Below, piece after piece: positions 41,498 to 53,400 of a stretch of 64,000 nucleotides of DNA; position 1 is the stretch's first letter, and each line of letters opens with the position of its first letter. Source of the DNA: Acholoe squamosa. Its lineage: Eukaryota; Annelida; Polychaeta; Phyllodocida; Polynoidae. The stretch is from positions 17,810,061-17,874,060 of the forward strand of contig OX439050.1 of NCBI GenBank assembly GCA_949317995.1, written 5' to 3'. The notes under the pieces are model-generated. The model was not told where the DNA came from and ran no database searches. It was given only the letters and a program-made list of their open reading frames with translations. The position numbers and the translations under genes were made by a program.

Positions 41498-44400
41498 ATG
41501 GCCGCCGAACAGAACGAAGCTGTAGTTGCGGGTAAAATTTGTCTACTTTTTGCTTTTTTAATGTGTTCTTTCATTAGATTTGATGAAGGAGAAGGTGAGT
41601 CATGGACTGACTACAACCAAAATCTAAAGGTTCATGGATGACGAACTAGAGGCAGTGATTACATGAATGATGGTACCAAGGAACGATGGTAGTTGGTACC
41701 AGAAGTGACTTAGTCACAGTTTGATACCCTAATGCCACTACGTTTTAGTATGTGAGTTTGGCGCCGATCCAACTAGAAGTGACACTGACAGAATGATTGG
41801 TTGGTAGTGGTACCATGTTTTTAGGAACGATGGTACCACCAAGAAGGAATGATCATTATGATGGTACCATTTCCAAATCATGTCTCTATGAGTCTATCAT
41901 GTCCTTGATCATATTTTATGCATTTGGTATTTGTAAATGGATTTTTATTTGGTTGTTTCAGTGATTTCTCAGGGTTGTCAAGTTCTGAGAATGGACATGA
42001 GTGAGATTTTGAGAAAATGGACAAATATTGCGCGGTGCACCACATCGCAGTGCAAACGACATGAATCGCAAGGGTAGTAACCCAGCAGCAGTAGGGGGGA
42101 GGGAGTGATCATTTTTTAACAACAGGGGGGGGTTACTGGGTTTGCGCGCGGATGCGCGAAAAAAATTTCGACCCCTCCCTCTTGAGGGGGTAAATTTTTT
42201 TACGACCCCCCCCCATAAGGGACAAAAATCGCGCGCGAACGCCCCCTTTTAGCCTATAGTAACGCGCTGGGTTTTCCACTGAAAACAGGTGAAATTATTT
42301 TGACCCCCCCCTCCCCCATCAGAGGTGTTGAAAAAATTCTGACCCCCCCCTCAAACCCATCAGCCCCCCCCTGTTAAAAAATCATCACTCCCTTAATTTC
42401 CTGAGAAAATTTTGAAAGTTTCTGTGTCAAAACATGCATTCTGGTGACTTCTGAGAATCACTATTATAACTTTGCTTCTAGTTGGAATATTTGAAAAATT
42501 CTTTCAGTTCTGGAATGCCCAGGATGCCAGAAATGCGTGAGAAAGCCTTGTCTATGTGTGAGAGCGTGAGAAAGTGTCAAAATGCGTGACTCTCACGCCC
42601 AAGGCGTGAGACTTGACAGCCCTGATTTCTTTATCAAGTCAATGTGAGTCGAACAAATGAAAGAAGGTAGAAACTAAAAAAAAATAAAAATTCCTAATTT
42701 TTTTCATCATTATTTTTTATCAAGATTCAAGTCCAGCCATTTCCATGCTTATGACTCTCAAGTTATCATTAAGAATTAAGTAGCAGGGACAGGTTAGACA
42801 TTTTGCAGGAACATCGTTCCTTTCAAATGGTACCATCGTTCCTCAGAATTAGAGAGTGGTACGATCGTTCCGTTGGTACCATCGTTCCTTGGTACCATCG
42901 TTCCTTGGTACCATCGTTCCAGAAACCGAGGCAGTGACAAGCTTGAAATGCACTGAAAAATTCCCAGTCACCGGGTGTCATTTGTACATAGCCCCAAGGC
43001 CCAAGTTTAGTTAAAGTAGTAAGTGAGTAACGCTAAATAGGGCGGAGTTAGGAGCCTTGCAGCAGTTGTTAGCACTCACTTGAGTCACTATCTCTATCAG
43101 CACCACCACACCAGGGTTAGGTACGTGAATGAAGGGGCTGCTATGAGCACGGACCATGTCCTAGGAAACTGTGACTGGTTTGGAAGGTGTGTGCAGGGAT
43201 AGGTCTCAGTGAGTGATTAGCTTTAAATATTGAGAAATAGTCAAGGCATAGGGTGCCTGATATTTTATATGTAAAGTAGACAAGATTTCCTTTGTTTTAT
43301 TGTTTCAATTTTGTATGAACTCTAATTGGTTAATTAATTAGCACCTTAAATTAATGTTTAATTAATCTCTCATTTATTCCATGATAAAAGTTAGGAAGTC
43401 GAACAAAAACATATAGAACAGCAAGTTCATAGTCTTAACCTTATCTCTGCCAAGTTTGAAGGAAAACTATCAATGAGCACATAAGTTTCTAGGATCAGCA
43501 GACTTTGATGATCAATTAATTTTAGCTAAGGCCACACCAAAAAAATAAGTTGGTCTACGGATTTCCCTCTCCATATTTTCGGAAATGCAATTTTTTTTTT
43601 CTTTGAAAAAGATCTCGTCTACGGATTTCTCTCACTTCACTTTCTACAAGTTTTCTCTTTCTAATGTGTGGCAATTTTTTTTTTAAATATTTTTTTTTCG
43701 CTCGCCTTACTTTTCCACCAAGGAATCCATTGGACATAAAAAAAATTCTTTAAAAAAATCGCTCGCTCGCACCATTTTTTCAAAACCAAAATCCGTAGAA
43801 CAACTTATTTTTTTGGTGTGGCCTAATTTTGATGGTTTTTCTCAACTTTTTATTTTCATAAATTCATATCTCAGATCCTAGTGGTCATATCAGCTTCATT
43901 TAAACTGCATTGTATATATAAAGTCAATGGCTTTCAGGAAATATATGGTTTTCTATGATATATCTCTTTTCAAATATTGGTAAAAATGCAGCTATAGGTC
44001 ACAGACAATCCCTCTTTGTAGAGTTTAATTTCACAACGAAAATTTGCCCAACCTTGTCTCACAAAAACCCCAATAACTCACCCAAAAATGTCCCTAAAAT
44101 TACAATTCAAAAAGCATGTTGCTTCTCACATATTTGCGGAAAGGACTGTGCTAAAAAACAAGAGATCTCATGTATTTAAAATTTTTAGTCACATACCTAC
44201 CAGGGTCACAGGGCACATACCAGACAGGATCAGTTACACAGTTTGAATTTGTGAAGCAAAACAAAGAACTGTCATCCCCAATATACCTATTATGCACCAG
44301 TCCAATGACATATTTTATAATGAATATGCCACATTAACAGTTCTTTAGTTAAGAATAGGTAGCTGATTTCTAAACTGTTCTGCCAAGTCTCAGACATCCA

Positions 44401-47400
44401 CATGATGTGGTGGATGTCTAGGATATTGTACACAGACATATGTCGCTGTCAGTGACTAACCAATCAGGGACCACTACCCTGGGTTTGCCTGTCATTCAAC
44501 TCTAGAAACAGTTTTCCATCTAGTATTATATGAATTTATATATGATTTTCCTGGAGTATGACAGGATGATTTAAAATCAAATTTATATGGGCTCATTGAT
44601 CTTTGGTTCATTCATAAATGTGCAGTTTTAAAAAGGTGGGAGTTTGGTATATTCATGGTAATCCTTGGATACAATGCTGACCTGTGCACCTCAGCTGGCA
44701 GTGAGGGCATTTAAAAGGGGACGTGGCATGCTGTTCATATAGGGAACAGAGCCATTCCTATATGGAGGTGGCCATCTTGAAATCAGTTATGTAACTGCCC
44801 CCCAATGGCCATCTTGGATCTGGCAGAGGATTGTGGGTAATCTCTTATCTTCCCCTCCACCCACAAAAAAACAATGGGAATTGATAAGGCTGATAAGCTT
44901 CCCCTGCCTCTATCTTAATCACCTTAAGCACCTGTCCATTGTTTTAGGTGTGAATGCAGGGGATTAGCCTGATAGGGAGACAATGGCTTGGTTTTACTCA
45001 GCCTGGATTAAATGTGCCCTCTAAGAAAACTTTTGAAGTTTAATTTCTCTTGTATTTGAAGCACTAAGTCTATATAAAGCTTTAATATATTGTTTAAGCT
45101 TAAAGTATTTGCTATCCAAAGGTATAGATTTTTAGAATATAACTTTATATAGACTATTAGGAAGGGCCAACCAAAGTAAACTGTATAAAGAGGCCAACTG
45201 CTGATCTAGCCCCCGACTACATGAGCCACCTAGCTAATTTCTTTGGTACTAGCAATGGCTCTGTCCTGTATAGGGCAGGTTGGTGTTTAAGACTAGACCC
45301 AATAATCTTAGGGTATAACCTCGTTTTGGGAACCATTTACATTCCCTCCTCAGACTCCCCCTACAGTACAGGTGAGGAGTTGAAAGCATATTGATTGACC
45401 TTTTCGATCTACAGAGTCTGGACTCTGATTGTGAAATTTGTCTGATCTGTGACTTTAATGCTAGGACTGGAAGTGCCCATAACTTTACAGAACCAGGTAA
45501 ACATGTGCAACAGGAAACAGGTTTGGAGGACTTAGCAGGTGAAATCTACTTAGACACTACTGCTATAAGGAGGCTGGGTATAGAAGTAGAAAGGATGTGA
45601 ACTGACCAGAAGCTTGACTTAAATGGAAAGAATCTTATTGAGTTCTGCATAAGTGAGGGCCTCCTCCTCGCTACCAGTAACGGTAGATTTGACAAAAGAT
45701 CTCCTGAATTTACATGTAAAGGTGCAAGCACTATAGACTTTGCTGTTGCAACTGCATCATTGTTTCCCTCTATTGTCATATCTAGCTATGGGGTATTCAC
45801 AGCTACTACATGAACAAAGTGATAACAAGAAGCTGGCAATTAGTAGATAATTGATGATAGCTTTATTGTACAGAGTACTCAGCGAATAACTAGATGGTAA
45901 TGCTGGCAGGTGTACTAACACCTGGCTGTATATACATAATGACCATCAGGTGTACCACCCCTAGTGGCAGGGTGTGGTACTACTGCATACATTATAGGCG
46001 ATTATAAAATGACTGGCAGTGCTCTGCTGCATGATAGAAGTGACCTTGAGTGCATTATAGGAGTACATTGCATGCCTGAGCAAGGTCACCATAGCTGTAA
46101 ACCAGTCAAGTATTATTAATTGGTCTAAAAATACCTTAATAAGGTACTTGATTGATTGGATTGAAATGTACAATGTTATATAAAGACAATAGACAACTCC
46201 TTCTTCACATCGAGATTGTCTGCACGAATGCATCTGAATTACAGGTCCTCAACTTTTGTATTCCTGCTCTTTCTAAGTCATTGTATAACATTTTGGTTCA
46301 ATTCTTTTCCTATAGTGCCCTATGGTGGTATATCTAAGTGGATGCAAAGATTTACAATTATAGACAAATATTTTCATGTTTTTTTTTTTTAAATTTGCTT
46401 CAGAATTTCTTCCTTGCAACCATTATCGCAATACTTTCTCCATTCACTTCTATAGTTAATTCATGTCCGCTTTTTCTAACTGTTCTAGAGCTCACAGTTA
46501 TTATTTTTTGTCATTTTTTTCTCCATATATGTGATTTCATCGAATGGTTCTGTAAGGGACAGATGTAGGTTTTTGGAAAATTTCTATTGAAATGTGCTTT
46601 TGAAGACTGTTAAGATGGACATCCTCAAGGTTGTGGTTTAGCAATGGTGTATCCTTTTCTCTAATCATGGATGTGGATCATCAGGGCAAAAGATCCTCTA
46701 TGCCGCCTCACTGAGGTCCCCTTTGCCTTGTTGATCTTCAATGTAGAGACAGAGCCCCTACAGGTAATTAAAATGTCCAGACGTAATCCAAATGTCCCAG
46801 ACAGACTGGCGGCTCATATTAGTGTAAGTAGGGCAATAAGTTCAAGTAGTGGTCTATCATCAATTGACCACATATGCCCTACGTGATGTGGTTGGGGGGG
46901 CTCTAAATGTCGAATATCCAGTCCGTATAACGACCCTGAAGTGCTTATATAATCCCACAAGAGGTACAGTGTGGCAATTGGTCAGCAGCTTGTTCTTTGC
47001 CTTTACAATACCCCAGTAACGGAATCAATTTGATTATTCCCCTCACTAAGTACATAGCCCCTGTACATATCCATCAATCAGAATGAATTATTATGAGTCC
47101 AAGTGACATGGCATTGCTTTATTTGGAGTCTTAGGACCATAAAAGAAGCGTGTCATTGCAATATTAGGAGACCAGGGTATTTGGAGATGTTACTGCATCC
47201 AGCAGATGCACAAGGCGTCAATAATGCTGCCAAAAGGTGTAGGTCTAGTTCTATTGTTCTACAGATATAGTTCTATTGTTCTATAGTTATTGTTCCATAG
47301 TTCTATATGTGTGAGCAGGCAGGTAGAAAGGGGCATTCATGTGGGTATTAAATCCTTCCTGCTGATAAAACCTAAGCTAATAATAATGGACATACACACT

Positions 47401-50400
47401 CACCGTTTTGATATGTACACATATAGTAACATGGACTGCTATAGAATTGGACTGCTCTATATTTAAGTCAATAACCAATTACAAAAATATTATATCTTAA
47501 AGTAGGCGATATTATTCCTATAATCATCGGATCCAGAAGCGTACTGAATAATTTCCCGACCATAGTTCAATATAAAATTTAGAAAATCTGAACCATAGAA
47601 ATCAATGATGTCTGCAGCTGTTGGTAAATCAAGATCTAAATACGGCAATGTATCGATCGCTACAAGGTCAATTACATAACTTTGAAGGACTTCAAACCTA
47701 ATCATATTAAATTGTGAACTCCTTTAGGTCATGCCCTGGAACTTTAAACTGCACATGAACTTCAGTTCTTGTGATTAAATTTTGACACACAAATAAAGAC
47801 CCAGAACTCAATATAGGTAATTAAATCCGGCAAGGTGATCATTATCATCGACACAGTCCTCAACATCTGAATGATACATTCTAATTTCATTTTTATAATT
47901 TTTGAGAGCGAGTTTTCCTGCCTTGTCACAATCCACAGGCTGAGAGCGAGTTTTCATGCCTTGTCACAATCCACAACATTCTAATTTCATGTCCATGATC
48001 TAAAGTGAATCCCAGAAACACAGAACCATAATGGTCAATCATATTAAGGGCTGTCGATTGATCAAAGTCAAAATAATGTAATGTGTCAACTGAGACTAGG
48101 TCTAACCAGTAATTATATAGCTGATTGAACGCAGTCATATTGATACTATAAAGTCTACCTTTATGTCCTGGTTCTTCTTCTAGCATAACTACTTCTGCAC
48201 GCTACGAGCCGTGTCCCACTGCTACAAGCAGACTCATAAATATATGCACGCGCGCACACACACCCATGCACTCATATGGCTAAACCCGAGGTAGGCCCGC
48301 AGCCTACCATTATTATTGAATAGTTTAAAATTTTTGAATGTCTGAGTTCCTTGATGGCCCCCGGACGTAAAACTAAACAAACAAAAAACTTCTGATTTGG
48401 ACACAGTGACTGTGAAATGACTATTAATGTTATTATTTGCTCGTGTATATTTGTGTCATTAAAACTCTACCCCACAGAAGGGCTACAAATGATAGCACAG
48501 ATGCGTACTGGAAACGCATGATCCCCAGATGATGCATGATCCCCGCATGATGAACGTGAGAAAGCCTGAAAGGAAATTTTCAAGGTAAAAAATCGCTGTG
48601 TCATGAGCAAGGTCCCTGCAGATAAGTCTCTGTTGCAAGAGTTAAATAAGAAATACAAGAAAACCATAAGGCTTGCCATATCTAACTACCACAGTAAGTT
48701 GACTACAAAGCTACAGGACATAAAAAGTACAAACCCTAAAGAATACTGGAAGATCATTAACAATACCCAAGTTACGAAAAGCAGGAGTGCCCTAATCTCT
48801 CTTGACTCTTTCAAGACACACTTTGAAAGTTTGAATGTGCAAATACTGATGAGTATGAAGCACCAATCTGGCAGCCATACAGAAAAGGGGATAATGAAAT
48901 CCTGGAAAAGGTTCAAAGAAGAGCATCTAAGCAGTTGCCAGGTCTAAAAGAGAAGACATACCAGCAACGCCTGCGTGAACTAGATATGCCTACCTTGGCC
49001 TTCCGTCGCCTTAGGGGAGACATGATTGAGGTCTATAAATTATTCAACAAATATAACTGTAATGAGGAAGACATTCTTGCTCTAGACCAAAACGTGGGAA
49101 GAACCAGGGGGAACCAGCGAAAACTTTTCATGAAAGGAGGGCACGTGGACAAAGGGAAAATTGCTTCTCCTGGCGTGTGGTTCAAGCATGGAATAGCTTA
49201 CCCAACACCAAAGTGCTGTCAGATAATCTGAACACATTCAAAAATAAACTAGACAGACTTTGAGTAGATCACCCTTTAAAATATAACTGGGAGTGGGAAC
49301 CACTTCCGGGTCAAGCTACCTAAACTATTTATTCATGAGCTGGAAAAAGTGGCTAATCTAAGCCAGCTTCCAGAAAGACCTATAAGTATGGTCTAAAAGC
49401 CGTTGCTTATACAGGGGGTTTTACAGTACTATTAGCCTATGAGCAGTCTTTGCGAAAAGTTTTTAACCATGCAGGACATTCGGTCCTGCAGATTTCTAAT
49501 TCTGCAGGCCCGGTTCAATTCTCTCAGGACCGAAACATAACGAGTATCTAAGGGCATTTTCTGCATTATCATAAAGGAAGGATGTATATCCTATTTTTAT
49601 CATGAAATCCATTAGGATTCATGAAGTTCTGAGAAAAAAATCATAATGAGGTAATGGTTTTTGTTTTATGCTGTGAAAACTTTAATAATGGTCCGATTTG
49701 AGTGCTGTAAAAAAATGGCATGTAGCCTACGGTCTGAAGATGACAGCCAGACATTTGGTCCGACAGTCTGACAATTTCTGATGACCCAACAGCCATTCAG
49801 ACGGCTATAGCCGGTGTCCGACGGGATTTGGCAAAGACTGTATCAGGCAATCCATGGGGGTGAAAACTAATCACATGGGTGTTTTAATTACCGTAATCTC
49901 CCGCGTATAAGGTGCACCTAGAGTTTTGGAAAATTCTCAAAAAAAAAAAAAAAAAAAAAATCATAACTTTAGTTCTACTGAATGAATTTTCAAAATTCTA
50001 AGACCTATGTGTAACTTGGACCCCCTGGGCCCCCATATATCCTTTTGTGGCTAAGGGCACATGTAACATGTCAACAGAAAGGTCTTGGAGTCCCCCTTGT
50101 GGATGCAATTAGCACTAAAAACCCCCGTATAAGACGCGCCTTATACGTGGGAGATTACGGTAGGCCTAAATAAAAAATGTGTTAGGCCAAGGGAACTCTG
50201 GTTATAGTTTTCTGTCCATCGCCCACATGTATTTAAATGGGTGGCATGAGAATTTCATTATCTAAAAAGGAAAAAAAATTGAAGAAATTCTCCAAAATGT
50301 ATTTGTAGATGATAGCAATGTGCAATGTTATCAAATTAAAGCTTACACTTTAAGAAATGCAATCAACGTTGTAGCACATATCACATTGACCATAGCTGTT

Positions 50401-53400
50401 AAGTATTTCATGTCTCTGCCTCTAGAGACATATCCATGCAGTGGTAGATATATAAATGAATAATGAAAAAAGCCTCATCACTTTTCAAAATGGCTCGACC
50501 AGTAAACTGTAACCTGTCTTCCCATGGCCTTTAAGGTAAGGCCAAAAAAAGTGTGTTTCAGGTAACATGCTGACAAAATATTAGGTAGGGTAGGTCGGAC
50601 TTTTTTTTTATTTTGCAAAGTTCTTTTAACCAGTACAGTGACTTGCGACTTGTGCTGATGACTGGCACTTGAAAAAAAAAAACACCCAAAAGATTACCGG
50701 TATTATTTTTCTTCAAAATTCATAAGCTTTTTTTTTTTTTTTTCAGCAGAGGTGCTGACCATTTGTCCCCTTAGTGAAAATTCATAAGCTAGAATCAGCC
50801 CTGTTTTATTCAGTCGGTAACCTGGAACACACAACTTTTTTTTGGCCTAACATATACCTGTGTAACATGACCAAAAAAAAAGGCACAGCCCCCGATTAGG
50901 TCTAGGTAGACTCTATAGGTATATATTTTTTTAAGATCATGAGATTAGGCCGCTTTAGTATGTTTCTTTACACCTCTTAACATTGATTTCAGTGAACAAT
51001 TCCAGCGATGAGGAACCAGAAGAAGATTTTCAAGCAGCCAATGAGGACGTTGCGACTGCCACGCTGACTGTCGTTGATCCCTCTGCTTATGTGAGTCATG
51101 TTATTTTACATGGCAATGAACTTTATGGATTGGTTTCTCAATACTTCACTTTCGTTTTCTTGTTTTGTTGCACCAAGCAGTGTCGTGAACTGTGATCTCA
51201 AGGTGTAACAAACCGGAAAAATCAGTATGTCGATGGTATGGCCTAACTACATTCTCAATGATATTTTCCGAGTACCCAAAACCCAAGATGAACACTAAGT
51301 AAAGCCTAGCCCTGTTCTTAAGCATGTATTATATGAGATGTATAACACTGCAAATGTTGATCCCTCGTGAAATATTTGGCACCATCTGCAGGCCATTTCC
51401 CTCTTACTCAGGCCATATAGATATTGATATTTTAGGTACCCATATAAAATTTGGAAAATAAATGAATATAAAACATCTTCACTATAAAAATAGTCCCATC
51501 TTCGCTTCTAATAGGCTGATTTGAAGAAGTCTTTCAGCATTATAAATCTTGGATTATGGCAGGTCTTTCTGGCGTGCGTACTAAGGCCCTACACCGGCCA
51601 TTAAGATTCTCTGCCAGCAAAAGCAGGTGTGTCCGTGTCATTTCGGCAACGGCAACACACTATTAATTAAGTATCAGTAAAGGGATATATGTCATATTCT
51701 TTCCAGGTGATTGATCTCAACCACAGTAAGATCGCCAAGATAGAGAACTTGGAGCAGTGTACACAGGTAGAGGTGAGTCACATGAACGTTCATCAATGTT
51801 TCTTAGCACTCCCACATTGAATTAAAATTGCAATACATGATTACTTGGTACATATAAACTGACTTAACTGGCTGTACCATAGAGGAGAATTGACAGTATT
51901 GGATAGTGTATATATGTTGTTTATGTCATATGGTGTTTATGTCATGTATAAATTCAAAACTGAAGGAGGGTGGGTACTATTGGGATTTTTATTCTGTGTG
52001 CAGGGTAGACATTTAATTGTTAAATGAGCTGGGGAAAGTAAAACCACAAGTGAACCATGTATGTTCCCGGTATATCCCAAGTACGCCTTATACGCAATGA
52101 TTCACAGCGTTTGATATTGAGAACTTGCAGTACACCATTACACTTTACAGGAACTATGTCTAAGGCAGAATCTCATAAAGCAGATAGAGAACCTACAAGC
52201 CAACACCACACTCACAAACCTAGACCTATATGATAATCAAATCACTAAGGTGGAAAACCTAGAAGCACTCGTCAACCTCGAGTAAGTATATCTGATGGGA
52301 TCTGTGTGATATGGGTATTGTGTTGTTTTTTTTTGTTGTTTTTTTTTGTGTGTGTCTGTGTGTGTGTTTTGTGTGTTTTTTTTAAGGGGGAGGTCTTTTT
52401 TGCGATTAAGCACCCCTGAGCTATTAGATTCCATGAGACATGCTTATCCCTTGTCCAAGACCGGTCTTTATTCAAAAGCTTTTGTTTTTACTGCCTAGGA
52501 TATATACGTGCTACGTGCCCAGATTCACTGTTGAATTATTAGGGTGTGCCTGTTCTATATATAGATATATCTATAAATAGAGAAAGCACACCCTTTATGG
52601 TGTTGGGGTGGGTAGAAGTGACCGAAATTTGAAGATCACTTCTGCTCAGAAAAAAGTTATGTAGAGTTGAATTATCTCTCCATTCTTTCTGTTATCTAAT
52701 TCTTGACATTCCTGTTTTGTTTCCATTTTTTCCTTTGTCTTTGACAATGGAAGTTAAATCTCAACGAGTGATAGAGAGTGAGGTTTTGTGGCTCTATCCC
52801 GGGCCGCAAAATGTTCCAGTTGCGCAGGATCAAATCCCATCGTCAGCGGACGCGTTTTGCACCACGCTCAGCCGCGCGGGTTCAAATCCCATCGTCAGCG
52901 GACGCATTTTGCGCCAGGCAACCAATGGATGCGGAGACAAAGGCTAGAGCTTGCTCTACATCCTCGAACTCGTTTCAAAATATTACTAGAAAAGGTGCTT
53001 TCAGGAAGGTTAAAATCAAAGGCTAAGTTAATTCTATGTACAGCGCTCTGCAGGGCCTTCACTGTAGGGTCATTCCATTATAAATGGACAGATTTTGAGA
53101 ACTTTCCCTGCATAGCCCCCTCAGATCTGGATAATTTCACGTCTATAGTGAGATATTAATAGTTTATGAACACATGTAAAATCATAGCTCCAAACTCCTT
53201 TAGTTCCTGATATTTTGGTCCTTATATATGAGAGGGTTTGACCTTCAGTGTCAAAAATCACAATTTTGTGTCAGTGTGAAAGCACAATGAATTATTGTCA
53301 GGTCTGGCATTACTTGGGTCATCAGACACATCCTTCCACTCTAGGGAAATGCTAAAATAGTGAGGGTAACATAAAGTCTTAGTCTTGTAGCATATGTTCA

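Larger units (their letters stand above)
41659..42927. mobile_element. 1.27-kb inverted-repeat element with GGTACC arms
   Basis: Arms contain repeats of GGAACGATGGTACCA in opposite directions. Flanked by GAGGCAGTGA at 41649-41658 and 42928-42937. Two smaller elements are nested inside. Confidence 0.75.

Noticed and set aside
52870..52930. tRNA gene
   Set aside because: Only a B-box-like sequence is present; no acceptor stem, anticodon arm or A box can be placed.
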